A stretch of 64,000 nt of DNA from Citrus sinensis (Eukaryota > Streptophyta > Magnoliopsida > Sapindales > Rutaceae). The stretch is taken from assembly GCF_022201045.2 (NCBI RefSeq), contig NC_068558.1, positions 4,245,501 to 4,309,500 on the forward strand, read 5' to 3'. A program made the translations under genes and the position numbers. Shown here piece after piece: positions 12,173 through 26,163 of this stretch (position 1 is its first letter; each line of letters begins with the position of its first letter). The notes under the pieces were generated by a model, which had not been told where the DNA came from, ran no database searches, and saw only the letters and a program-made list of their open reading frames with translations.

Positions 12173-12826
12173 GTGGGGTATTATCCGGATGGGGATGCGG
12201 AAGAAGGTCATCATGTCTTGGACCGTTGGAATTCAAAAGTACGTTTTATTTCAATCAAGGAATTAAGAGACGATGGTTTTTTCTTTAACGCTATTCTGCC
12301 ATCAAATCCGTACTTTGAGAATAAATATAGTGCGATTGTAATCTACAATGATAAATCCAAACTTGCTTTCTGAAAGCACGGAGAAGGAGGAGATTTCGTG
12401 TGGAAGAACTTTAACGGAGAGTGCCAGTGCGGTTACAGTGATGTTATATGCACTGCCGACAATCTCGTTTATGCATTATCAACATCCATTAATGATAATA
12501 CAGGATTTACAGTTGAAGGATGGGATTTTAAGCCACAAGCTCCATCAAAATTGATGCAAGTCACAGCTTCTTTACCACGACAGTTGATTTTACGTTCCAT
12601 GTTCATAACCTCGTACTTGGTGGAATCTTTGGGGGATATCTGGCTTGTTGTGAGGAAATTTTGGGTACCCAGCAAACGGATACATTTCACAACTCAGTTC
12701 TCAGTTTTTAAGTTGGATTTCCAACTCAGACAATGGATAGATGTGCATAATCGAAGTGATTGTGCTTTTGCTGAGACTGTGAAGATTGAACCCCCTCCTA
12801 TTTGGGTTGCTCTAACATTTAATTGA
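12173..12826 (+). pseudogene. DUF295 (F-box/KIB-type) protein relic
   Basis: Two open stretches in the same frame (12173-12373 and 12398-12826) read as one DUF295 beta-propeller. It carries KAILSSNP-like NAILPSNPYFENKYSAIVIY, then LAF, then a TGA at 12371-12373, then KHGGEGGDFVWKNF, and later TSYLVESLGDIWLVVRKFW and FSVFKLDFQLRQWIDV. These are hallmark blocks of the family found in plant F-box and KIB proteins. No F-box or plausible ATG was found upstream, and the C-terminus ends early at TGA 12824-12826, before the usual closing blocks. The TGA stands where families carry Cys or Trp. Called a pseudogene; a short expressed fragment is possible but unlikely. Confidence 0.78.
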
Positions 12827-13430
12827 TCTGGACAAATTTTTACCTTTTTTTTTTAGTAAGTAAACTGCAATATTTTATTTTTCAATTTATATATATTATA
12901 ATCCGTATTGTATTCTTATAATTTGAATTTTTTTCCCTGTTTTAAGTAATTAATGACCTTGAAGGGCAATCAAGGGAGATAATAATAGAAAGAAAAATGA
13001 TTAGTGAGACAATACTTTGGAGCTTCATTAATTTCGTCGGTTCATCGGGAGGATAATAAGCTCACTAAGATATCCCATAATAATTAAGCCTCATATTAGC
13101 AAGTGTGCTCGTCTCTACTTTCCTTCACAATCGATGTTTTTGGAAATAAAAACGACGTCATTGTGTGTTCGGACTTAATTTCGGATAAAATTTTCGGGCT
13201 AATGAAAGTGACGCTACAGTTTTGATAGTTTGCGGACGCTGTTGTAAAAAGTAATCTGAAGAAAAAAAATCTCAAAACAATGTCATAGTTTTCTGCTAAC
13301 GAAATCATTATTGATCACTTACCCCATAGAGTTTTCATAATATCTCATTGGGTGGGGTACTTGAATTCACTAAAATACGACAAAGCTTTGTAAAATACCA
13401 TTGTTGCGATTGAGAATAAAATATTATTTT
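12827..13430. other. AT-rich spacer
   Basis: No gene or repeat family recognised. The minus-strand open frame at 13096-13308 has no recognisable domain. Confidence 0.45.
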
Positions 13431-13486
13431 AATGAGGTTAGTTATTTACAAATAAATAAATGAGGTTAGTTATTTACAAATAAACA
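13431..13486. repeat. 28-bp tandem duplication
   Basis: Two adjacent 28-bp units beginning AATGAGGTTAGTTATT, differing near the end. The SINE-like insertion used the right unit as target. Confidence 0.85.
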
Positions 13487-13496
13487 AATAATCCGT

Positions 13497-13922
13497 GCCA
13501 CTTCGGCCTTGGCCGAAGTGGTGGGCTGCTGCCCTCACAATGCTTGTGAGGGCAGCGGTTCTAGCCCCCACAAAAGCATTGTGGGGGCTAAATATTCTTT
13601 ATATCCTTCTCTCTTGCGAAATGCAAGTGGAGTATGGACATCCTCTCCTGTGAGGGGTTATTTGTATTGGGCATGTACTTCATAGAATTCATTGTAATAA
13701 TGTAAGTCCCAATCATGTATATCTGATTGTAAATATCAGTGTAATACCTCTGCTACAATAAGCAGTTGTTGTAAATATCTGTGAATTCATTGTAATAATG
13801 TAAGTCCCAATCATGTATATCTGATTGTAAATATCAGTGTAATACCTCTGCTACAATAAGCAGTTGTTGTAAATATCTGTGTAATGCAGTAATATGATGA
13901 TTAATCAGTCTCAAAAAAAAAA
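13497..13922 (+). mobile_element. SINE-like retroposon with three GC-rich hairpins
   Basis: A 426-bp insertion ends in poly-A and is flanked by a perfect 15-bp duplication AAACAAATAATCCGT (13482-13496 and 13923-13937), as made by LINE-driven retroposition. The 5' end has an A-box-like TGGCCGAAGTGG (13510-13521) and a B-box-like GGTTCTAGCCC (13557-13567), spaced as in tRNA-type pol III promoters. Three hairpins sit in a row: arms 13498-13508/13511-13521, 13528-13540/13544-13556 and 13562-13573/13579-13590. They are GC-rich against very AT-rich surroundings. The body carries a 98-bp tandem duplication. No coding capacity. The family is not one I recognise; the identical duplicate units and clean target repeats suggest a fairly young insertion. 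Confidence 0.83.
13685..13880 (+). repeat. 98-bp tandem duplication inside the SINE-like element
   Basis: Two head-to-tail copies, starting GAATTCATTGTAATAATG at 13685 and 13783, look identical. Within each unit TGTAAATATC recurs. Confidence 0.93.
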
Positions 13923-14056
13923 AAACAAATAATCCGTATATAAAAAAAATATTAAAAAATGTTATATAAATCTATATAAAAGCCTAAAAGTTAATGTAAG
14001 TACCTTGTACATAAACAAAAAATTGGTCTACGTACTTTTCAAATTTAATATCCTAA

Positions 14057-14700
14057 GGGCTCGTTTGATATGCTAAATTGGATTGGATCGGATTAGATAA
14101 AATAATATTGAATTGGATAATATTAGATTATATATAATACTATGTTATCGCACAGAACTTAACACTCAAGCTCCCTTATAAATTTTAGTTTTTTAAAAAA
14201 AAATGAGTATGAAAACCATATCCTTACCTTGGCGGAAGCTCTCTTGCTTTGCTAGTTTGCTTTGTTTCTTATTTGATGCAATATTGGATTGGACTATAAA
14301 TAATCATGTCTTGTGTTTAGTATATACCATGAGATTAGCTAGTAACTAATAATATGTCTTATATATTAATTTATTAAAATCATCTTAGATTTACTTAAAA
14401 ATGACATGTAATATAATTTAATTTAAATTAATAATTATTGGTAAATTTATTTAAAAAGTGTAAAATCTTCCCTTAATTTTTTTAATATTTAACATGTTAT
14501 AGTTTTTAATTCCATGAATAGTAGAGGACAAAGTTTTAGCTTAGAAAATGTAATCCTAGGGATCCTCTTGCGATGAAATTTTACCACTATTGAGATTAAG
14601 TGGTGAGCTCATTATTGTTATTCTACCAAACATAATATAAAGATTATTTTACACTAAAATTATCTAATCCTATGATATATAATTAAAACCAAACGAGCTC
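14057..14700. mobile_element. PIF/Harbinger-like MITE (644 bp)
   Basis: Ends GGGCTCGTTTGATA and CCAAACGAGCTC form inverted repeats, flanked by TAA on both sides (14054-14056 and 14701-14703). A 3-bp TAA/TTA target and GGGC-TTG/CTCGTTTG-type ends are usual for Tourist/Harbinger MITEs. No coding region. Internal GGATTGGATT motifs lie near each end. Confidence 0.75.
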
Positions 14701-14703
14701 TAA

Positions 14704-15309
14704 GTGTATGAAATACTTTATCTTTTAGGACCCTAAAAATATTTTTTTATTATTTTTATTATTATATAAATAAATAGATAGATATTTAAAAAGTAAAATT
14801 AATAAGATTTTTTTTTAGATGCTGTAATATGGACAAGAGGCGAAAGCGCAAAAGCAAGCATAAATTATTCTCCTATGTTTAAATCAGTATTCCTTAAATC
14901 TAACGCCAAGTCAGCATCGATGTACAGGACAGAGATAATGTTAAAATAACATTGGAATCCCGCCTAATATTCCGCGTTTTCATTTCGTATTTTTAATCAA
15001 ACAAGTTATAATTCGAATGACCGGATTACCCTTGACCTATTGAATTTTGAGTTTTTGACTTTTGATGTTGCCCTGTATTTGTATTGTAACTAGTTAACAC
15101 TAAAGATTATTTCAGTCATTTTAGTGGGTTAAGGACCTATTTATTAATTAAAATGGAAAAAAAAAACTATTTCTTTATCTGACGCATCACAACAATTTTG
15201 GGGATCCATGTGTTATTTACGCTATCAATCATTTAATATATTTCCAGGAGAGGAGAGATCTTCTGAAGAAGAAACTGAGACTGCACTGAACCAAACTGAA
15301 AGAGAGGCA
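14704..15309. other. Spacer and leader of the aspartyl aminopeptidase gene
   Basis: AT-rich to about 14830, then likely promoter and 5' UTR. A purine-rich leader (15247-15300) precedes the ATG. Confidence 0.45.
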
Positions 15310-18300
15310 ATGGCAAAGGCAAAGGCAGAAGCAAACGGCGAAGAGGTGAACTCGATCGTCTCTGATTTCCTCCATTTCTTGAACGCTTCACCCACCGCTT
15401 TTCACGCCGTCGGTAATCAATCACCATTCACCTTCGTTCAGTTTCGTTTACAAACTCGACATTTGGATTCGATTTTGCGTGTTCTCATTCTTGAATAACC
15501 AATTAATTTTGATTTTTTTTTCAAAAAAAATGTTTCAGATGAGGCGAAGAGGCGTCTGCAAACAGTGGGGTATCAACAGATTTCAGAGAGAGAAGATTGG
15601 GAATTGGAAGTTGGCAAGAGATACTTTTTCACCAGAAATCATTCGACGATCATCGCTTTCGCCGTTGGTAAAAAGTAATATTTTTCGTTTATTTTAATAT
15701 AATTTGATTTTTTTTTTTGTATTTACAAATTTGAAGAAAAGTAGCTTAAAAGGCTGTAATTTTTGGATTTTTAAATGGAGTTACATTACTTATGATTTTA
15801 TGCCGATGTGGTAAAATTTATGCTTTAGATATGTTGCTGGGAATGGATTCCATGTAGTCGGTGCTCATACTGACAGTCCTTGCCTAAAGCTGAAGCCTGT
15901 TTCTAAGGTGATTTTCTATTCGAAAAGCTACAATTTTATTTCTATCTTGTGCTTTATTTTGGAAATGACTCAATTAGTTTTTAAATGTGGGTGGATTTAT
16001 TAGGTAACAAAAGGTGGGTATTTGGAGGTTGGCGTCCAAACATATGGAGGTGGTTTGTGGCATACGTGGTTCGACCGTGACTTGACAGTTGCAGGAAGGG
16101 TGATAATTAGAGAAGGGAAAGATGGTTCTGGTCCCTATTCTCATAAACTAGTTAGAATTGACGAACCCATAATGCGAATTCCTACACTGGCAATTCACTT
16201 GGACAGGTTCTCTACTTAGATAAGTCTCTTTGTTGCTTGGTGATTTTGCCTCCGTATCCTTTGGGTTTAAGGAAATATAAATTTCTCTGTTTCGATAATA
16301 GGAATGTTAATTCTGATGGATTTAAGGTGAACACCCAGAGTCATCTTGTTCCCATCTTGGCAACATCAATAAAGGTATTCTTCATACACCATACTTGTTT
16401 TGTGTTTAATATATTTGATTCATAACTTTGCCTCATTTTTTTTTTTTTTGGTGATAAGACATATATTTGCCTCTGATGATTACCGTTTGTGGAATTGGAG
16501 TAATAGGCTCTCAGCTTATAGGTCATTCATACCGGATACTTTGTAGTGTTCCATTTAGAATTTAAAATCTGAACGAATGGTTAGCAAGCTTCTCTTGGTT
16601 TAAGGTTCTTCTGCTGTATTGGAATGTTTATCTGCTAGAAGCTGGAATGAACTTCTGTTGAGTGGTCATGGACAAAGATTGCACAAGTTTATAACTTGCC
16701 TTACATTGGTCCTTAGATATTAATAAAAGCATACAACTAGTTTATCACTTCAGTTGCAAGAGAGTGTTATTGTGGTTATTCGGTTCAATAACCTTATGTG
16801 GGAGCGCGATTTATTTGTTGTTAGCTACAACTTATCTACAACTTGCTATTTAATAGTTAAAAAAAAAAAAGTAAGCGAAGCTCCCTTGGATTTTATATAT
16901 TCAGAATGATGGATTCTCTGCACTCATCAAATGTTGCCTATTCTTATCCAACTAATGACTTTTTTACAGGAGGAGCTTAATAAAGTGGTCACAGACAGCC
17001 CTAATGAAAGAACAGACACTTACAGCTCAAAGCATCATTCGCATCTGCTACAGGTTTGTTTTTCCTCTTTTTTTGTCCCTCTTTTCCATCACTATTTTTT
17101 CGGTGGGTGGATGATACAAGCAATTTCTATTTAAGTTGATTGATGTATGGAATTTGGACAGTAATAGAAATGACATTATTTTATTCTTTCTCTTTTTACC
17201 TTTAGATGATTGCAAGTCAGATCGGCTGCAGACCAGATGATATATGTGATTTTGAATTGCAAGCATGTGATACTCAGCCAAGTATAGTAGCTGGTATTAA
17301 GAAGGAATTCATTTTCTCAGGAAGGCTCGACAATCTCTGCATGTCATTCTGCTCTCTGAAGGTATGAGTAGTTCTTTGGCTTGCATCTTCCTTTCCTAAG
17401 ATGCTAAGGGTATATGTACATGGGAGAGTTAGTGAAATGTTTTGCGAAATGTGGTGCACTATCCCCATTTTAAATTGTAGATCTTAACATATCTGTTTGA
17501 TGTATTGTTTATTGTTGTTGATTTAGGAGATATAAATGGTTCTAATCACCTTTCTGATGGCCTCGTTATTATCAATTATCAAACTCTGCATCATCCTCTC
17601 ATCATTTATAAGTGTAGTCCAATATGAAATATTGTGGCATCATCCTTCATCCTTCCCTCATATTGTCGTCATCTCCTTGAGTGTTCATTTTTATTATTTC
17701 AGGCATTGATAGATTCTACATCTTCTGAAGGCGACCTTGAGGATGAGATTGGTGTTAGAATGGTGGCATTGTTTGATCATGAGGAGGTTGGATCAGATTC
17801 AGCTCAAGGAGCTGGATCACCTGCCATGCTAGATGCTCTATCACGAATCACAAATTCCTTCTGTTCAAATTCTAAGGTGGGGTCAGCTTCATGCCCATTT
17901 TGTATTTTTCGGTTGTGCTTAATATATATGATATTTTGAGGCTTCAGAGGGCCAGTTACAGGGTGCCTAGCTGCTTTTTGTTCATTATTTTTACTTTACA
18001 CAAATCTAAATCTAAAGCTGCTCTCCAGTGTAATCTGATTTTAAATGAGCTCATTATCCATGAAATTCTAAATTGATTCAGCATGTCATGACAGCAAATC
18101 CTAGCTGATTGGAGGTTTTTCTGTTCTGATGATTATGAAACTAAGAAACATAGCTACAATTGGAATGAGATCACTTGCGCTCTTTTTGGCTACTCTTTAT
18201 TTTTTTCTTCAATGTCGTCTACTAACATGTTCCCTTAGATAAGGGCTATTAGAAACATCTTATTGTGTTGTCCTGCTGTTAGCAATAATGGTAGTATGAT

Positions 18301-20470
18301 TAAAACAAGCATGTTTGCCACCCTCCTTGTACTATGCTCTAAATATTGTTGTGCATGTTCTCTTCCCAGCTGATTGAGAAGGCAATCCAGAGGAGTTTCC
18401 TTGTTTCTGCTGATATGGCACATGCCCTACACCCTAATTATATGGTATGTTGTTCCCTGTGCCAAGCATTTGTTATTCCGTGTTTCATTTTATTCTACTT
18501 TTTTTTAGATAACATGGATTATTTATTTCTCAGGACAAACATGAAGACAATCATCAGCCAAAGTTGCATGGAGGACTTGTCATCAAGCACAATGCAAATC
18601 AACGCTATGCAACCAATGCCGTGACATCCTTTGTTTTTAGGGAGGTAGCCTCAAAGCATAACCTTCCTGTCCAGGTGGGGTTCCCCCTTCTAATAATTTT
18701 ATGGTTGCCAACAAATTATGGTAGATCTTGAGCTTAGATCTCGAAGTTTGAGAAAAAAATGAGGGTAAAGTGAACCGGTTAGGTGTTGGAACCGAATTAT
18801 CACCAAAACAGGGAATTAGTGCTTTATTCTATTTAGGGATGGCAAAATTCGGGTGCGGGTGTGGGTGCGGGTTTAGCCTTTCTGGATTCGAACCCGGACG
18901 CATATTTTCTTTACCGGACTTGGAAATAAACCCGCCTTTTTCCACTCCGGGTTCAACCCGGAAAAATCCGGATTCCCGGATTGTGGGTTTTCAACCCGGA
19001 TTGATAAATCCAATTGAAAAAAAAAACTAAATTCAACTGAAAAATCAAATAGAAATACAAATCTAGGATTTTAGCAAATCAAGTACAAATTTAGGTTTTA
19101 AACAAACTAAATACAAATCAACTCATTCAATTCTTGGTTCAATATCATCATCATTATTGCTGCATTTGAATCAAATCGATCACGTTTCCAGCACTCTAAT
19201 CTATTAACAGCAACAACCAAGATGTTCAGTTTTCAACTTGTGAGTAGTTCTCCAGATTTGTTGAGTGACCGTTTTGAACCCTTCGCAGTGGATTGCCTTA
19301 TTTGTTAAAACTTCCTCCACCAAGCACTGTTCTAATCTATGTACACCAGCATCGTGTGCACTCCCCTCAATAGCAACTACCTAGCCTTCTTCCTCGGGAA
19401 GAGAAAGGGCAGTACAGAATTGATGTAACTTTTTATAGTCCATGCAGAGAACAGATGAAAGACAGAAAGAGAAAGTTGAGATGAGTAGGCAAAAGAGAGA
19501 AGAAAGTGAAAGCACTCCGGATGAGTGAATAATCACAGCCAACAATTAAAAAATATTTCAAAATTAAATAAACTATAAATAATGATGATGATGAACAGTC
19601 GCATCACTGTTGGTTACCGGTCGCGCCAAAGAAGACAAGGAAACAACGGTTGGTGATGATGATGATGAACAACCGCGAAGGTGAAAACGATGATTTGATG
19701 AAGATAAACTAAAGAGGGACTGAGAGAGGAAATGGTTGTTGCGGCTGTGAAAGTGTAAATGAGCTAGGGTACCATTTGAGCTTTTTTTTTCCTATTTATA
19801 TTAAAAATAATTTTAAAAAATTAATATTAAAATTAATAAATATCCAGGTCCAGATTTCAGATATACGGGTTCACCTAAATCTGGAACTGGACTCGGATAT
19901 ATGCGGGTTTTGAAAATGGCATATGGATACTAGATTTATTTAACTTGGTACGGGTTGAACCTGGTCCGAAAAATCCGGGTTTCATCTGGGTCCGGTCCGA
20001 GTCCGGGTTGAATTACCATCCCTAATTCTACTTGAGTCCTAAAACTCATCCCATGTAGGAAATGATGAGTGTAGGCTGTACCATTGACATGGAAGCACAA
20101 TCTTGTTAATTTCCAGTTGTGCCTCAAGGCATTGTTTTAGGAATTAGAGTTTGGGAACATGATGTACATAGAAGAACTAGAATACTGCTCGTTGCAAATT
20201 CATCCTGTGGATGAACTGATCATCTAAGAGAAACTTCTATGAATGCAGGATTTTGTGGTCCGCAATGACATGGCTTGTGGTTCAACTATTGGCCCCATCT
20301 TAGCAAGTGGCGTTGGCATTCGTACAGTTGATGTGGGTGCCCCGCAGTTATCAATGCACAGTATAAGAGAAATGTGTGCTGTTGATGATGTGAAGCATTC
20401 ATATGAGCATTTCAAGGCCTTCTTCCAAGAGTTCTCTGAGCTTGATGCGAAGATCAAGGTTGATATGTAG
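15310..20470 (+). CDS. Aspartyl aminopeptidase (peptidase family M18)
   Basis: Cytosolic dizinc exopeptidase that removes N-terminal Asp or Glu. Exons: 15310-15412, 15539-15674, 15829-15907, 16004-16206, 16302-16374, 16970-17053, 17206-17361, 17703-17876, 18370-18444, 18534-18674 and 20249-20470. They total 1446 nt, or 481 aa, the normal family length. The M18 metal ligands and general base can be placed: His about 92 in VVGAHTDSP, Asp about 268 in SGRLDN, Glu-Glu about 305-306 in DHEEVGS, Asp about 351 in [10 protein letters not shown] and His about 445 in LSMHSIREM. These fit the positions known for human DNPEP. The start is the ATG at 15310 ([10 protein letters not shown]). The last intron is 1.6 kb because of a hAT-type insertion. 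The gene is convergent with the adenylate kinase gene. Confidence 0.95.
18834..20024. mobile_element. Non-autonomous hAT-type element in intron 10
   Basis: A 1191-bp insertion. The ends TAGGGATGGCAA and TTACCATCCCTA are inverted, and the 8-bp flanks ATTCTATT (18826-18833) and ATTCTACT (20025-20032) match at 7 of 8. Both ends are dense in CCCGG/CCGGG and GGGT/ACCC words, a subterminal-repeat pattern typical of hAT elements. No transposase was found. It sits between the last two exons of the aminopeptidase gene and leaves both splice sites untouched. Confidence 0.86.
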
Positions 20471-21394
20471 ATCTCCGTTTCTTATTACTCGGCAGACTGT
20501 TCAACAGCTGCTTATTCTATTGGTTTTCGCTGATGTAATACATGCTACATTACTGAGCAATCGTTGTGCTGTATAAAATCAAATATCATGACTACTGTAG
20601 AATTATTGGATCAGGGGATCCTTTGTCGTCCGTGCTAATAAGTATTTTATCAAAATAAAACACTTATAACGTGTTTCTTGCCCTTTAAATCACATCATTT
20701 GGGTGGTAATATGATATTCTTTGTATCTACGTTAGGCTTCTGCGTCAAAACCATGTGAGTTCTATGGCCATTATTTTTCACAGTAATCTCTAGGCAGATT
20801 TATTGTTAGGTTTTGTGGATGGCAAGCATCGAATTCTAATGGAAATCTACTGGTAGTGGCAAGTTGCTGTTGGAACATCGCGAGGTTAGATGACTGACCG
20901 TCATGCAAACTTTTGCTAATCAACCTCTGCACGCACATATTCAGAACCAGGATCAACCTGAATTAGTTGATAAATTTTGATGAAAATTCATACAAATGAC
21001 TAAATGAAAATACAGCTAGATCAGGTATGGATGCTTAGTCACCGCGCTAAATAAAAATTCTGTAATACAACCATGTGCATTGGGCAGTAATATATATAGC
21101 ACCTGCAGCTTTGATAAACAGAAAAGGTGAGGGACAGAAATAAATAAAGCAATTGAGATTTAACTCTAAAACCTGTGATGTTCTTATTTGAAGGTAAATC
21201 AGTTATTTATCAACTCAAGAAAGGACAGCCGCAATATCCGAAGTCAAAATAGCAACGGACATCAATGGATCAGCATGTTCAACAGTATATCAAGTACACG
21301 TGAGCCAAAAAAAAAAGAATAAGAAAGTTCTCAGATGTTTCATCTGCTGATAAATTTAAATGAACCATATAATGAACCTCAGTTGTAGCCCACA
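20471..21394. other. Convergent 3' ends of aminopeptidase and adenylate kinase
   Basis: No gene seen; probably two 3' UTRs facing each other plus a short spacer. Confidence 0.5.
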
Positions 21395-23562
<2,168 letters not shown>

Positions 23563-23580
23563 TTTTGCAAACGGTGCCGT

Positions 23581-23589
23581 TTAGGGTTT
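23581..23589 (-). promoter_or_regulatory. Telo-box (AAACCCTAA) in the adenylate kinase leader
   Basis: Reads AAACCCTAA on the gene strand, about 19 bp before the ATG. Telo-boxes are known in plant genes for translation and ribosome biogenesis. Function here is inferred from the motif only. Confidence 0.6.
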
Positions 23590-23612
23590 TCCTCCCTCTT
23601 TGGACGGATATT

Positions 23613-23638
23613 AGAGAGAGAGAGAGAGAGAGAGAGAG
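23613..23638. repeat. (GA)n microsatellite
   Basis: Perfect AG run of about 13 units upstream of the adenylate kinase gene (CT on the gene strand), a common feature of plant leaders and promoters. Confidence 0.93.
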
Positions 23639-24073
23639 TCTGATTTTGATTTGATTTTTGCGTTTGAATGAAAAAGGGTAGGTGCTTGCTTCAGAGCCTT
23701 CGGACCTTCCAATGCTTCAAACTCAAGCTGCGTGTGGTTGGTCTTACCGGCATTTGTCATTTGACTGTTCTGTCCTTGGACTTTGGCCCGTGTTCCCTCT
23801 TAAATGACTTGACAGTTTGTGACTATTTTTGGTATTTTAAGTGTTATAGACGCTAGATTTTGACATTGAATCTGTTATTTAGGCAAATTCTAGAAACGCA
23901 AATTTTGACTCAAATAAAATAATGTACTGAAAATTTTATAACTAGGTTTAATTTTCCTAGTTATCACTTCATTCTATGAATTAATTCAGTAAAAAAACAA
24001 GATTAGGTGGCTCTCTTCCCTTGACTTAGTAATGAGTTTTTGAACAATTCCCTAATATATATAATATTATTTT

Positions 24074-24957
24074 GGATTAATGTCAGGAGGGTGTCACATA
24101 TTTTTAATTATTATCAAAAAGGTAATATGTTTTTAAATCAGGCAGGTAAGTGACAAGTCATTAACTTTTGCCAAGTATTGGTTGCCTTATTATGAAATAA
24201 TGTTCTTACCCCTGTGACTTTGTTTAAATATGGGTTGATGGCACCTAAATGACACTTGTTTCGATATTTATCACCTTTTAAAAATAAGTACAAAGTGGTA
24301 CTTTATTAAGTTTATTGTTAAAATTAACAAATTTGGTACTAAAAATTAAATCGATGATTTTGTCCCTCATTAGCTGATTTAAAATTTTTTATAGAGAAAT
24401 AACTTTTAGCGTTAGAAATGGAGGAGAAAAAGATGAACAAGAACCAGAGAAGAAGAAACAAAGAAGACGAAGAAGAATAGGGGAAAAGGAAAAAGAGAGA
24501 GAGAAGACAAAGAAGAAGAAGGTAAAAGGAAAAAGGAAAAAGAAAAAAGACAGAGAGAGACACTGAGGAGTAGTCTTCTTCTTTCTTCCATTTTCTTTGC
24601 AAATCTAATGGTGTGTTGTTGAAATAAACTTTCATATAAAAATTATTTCTGTATAAAAATTTAAAATTATGAATCAACTAATGGGGGGGCAAAACCATCA
24701 ATTTAATTTTTAATATCAAATCCGTTAATTTTAACGAATTTAACGGAGCATTACTTGTGTGTTTATTTTTAAAACATTTATCACTTTTTTTTATAAATAT
24801 TGAATTTTTTTTTTGTATCAATTATTTTGATTTTGCCTTTGCTTCGTTACGGTTAATAGAGAAAGTCAATGTTTAATCACTTGAGCGCCTATCTTTAAGA
24901 CATGTATCATCTTTTTTATAATTGTTGAAAAATGTGTCACCCAGGTGACATTAATCC
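24074..24957. mobile_element. Foldback Mutator-like element with long inverted ends (884 bp)
   Basis: Begins GGATTAATGTCAGGAGGG and ends with the inverse, ACCCAGGTGACATTAATCC. A perfect 9-bp target repeat TATTATTTT flanks it (24065-24073 and 24958-24966). Inverted similarity continues inward in patches for roughly 300 bp per arm: segments near 24300-24370 pair with 24690-24770. A purine-rich centre (about 24415-24560) is left as the loop. No transposase; the minus-strand open frame at 24339-24677 is low-complexity and not a gene. Confidence 0.83.
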
Positions 24958-24966
24958 TATTATTTT

Positions 24967-26163
24967 TCTCAATAAATCTCATGATTCTAACTAATGGCAT
25001 AGATGTCAAGGAGTTCATTTTGAGTATTGACGCATCATAAAAATTAAGGTGAGATTCTTTCAACTCATCAAAATATTCATTATATCCATTTTTTAATTAT
25101 TTTTTTATTACAAAAATGTCCTTAGTTAAATTACAGAAACAAATGATTAAATGAAAAAAAAGTATATTATTCACTCTCATCTCCAAACCAAATTTGGATT
25201 TTTTTTTTCCCCAATTTACGGGACTCATCTTTCTTTAAATTTATTACACTTACCTCATCTACACTTATTGATATAAAGATTCACCGCATTTGTTTAGTAA
25301 TTGAATTTGGCCAAAAGTTTCTAGCTGGTACAGCCGTACAGGACTCTCGATTTCATTCAAATTTTTCTTCAAATATCTTTTGATTCAACAATAAATTGCT
25401 ATCTCCTCGGTTAGGAGTTCTACATATGAAAATGAAAGTCCATGCCAAAATTGGTAAACTGTGAAGTACTTGAATATTTAGCATAATAACAATCTTATTA
25501 GTTATTGTTTCTTTAATCTTACACACATTTTGAAATAAATTACGTTTAAAATTCAAGAAAAAAAAGGTAAAAATGGAGACTTTGGATTAAAAAAAAAAGT
25601 GACTGATAGAAGGCAAGAAATTGTGGAAAAAAGAGACGGAGAAAAGGCTCAAATTATGATAATATAAATTAAGGAAATTTTAGGTATTGAAATAGATTTA
25701 TTAAGTAAACTTTTAAATTTTTAATATTCTTGTATGGTCATTAAGTAAATGGGTATCATGACTATCTTGATGAATTTAAATAGCGTCACCCTAAGAATTA
25801 AGAAACATGAAAAAAGACGACCGAAGAGTTTGCCAGTGCAACTTAGAAACATGTCAAGTGGGCTGGTAATTGGCATGTCAAAAGACGCGTGCAAAAAAGG
25901 CCATAGGCAATTCACTTGATGGCATGATAATACCAGTTTTTGCTACTACAATCAAAAACCTAACTGGAACATGATGATGGAAACAGACAGAAACTAAGAT
26001 AGAAGTTGAATATTTGGACAAATCATCTCAAAGCACAGAGCCCAATTTCTGCTGGGCTCCCTACAGGCTACAGAAAGATGATCCCATTTCTACAACTAAC
26101 ATCTTGTAGACATCAAAACCCAACATAAAAATTGCAGTAGATATCAACACTGAAAACAGGCTT
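24967..26163. other. AT-rich spacer and NOP56 3' flank
   Basis: No gene or clear element found. The last few hundred bases are probably NOP56 3' UTR. Confidence 0.45.

Noticed and set aside
24339-24677. 112-aa minus-strand open frame rich in Leu, Ser and Phe
   Set aside because: It lies in the purine-rich loop and arms of a foldback element; low complexity with no domain.
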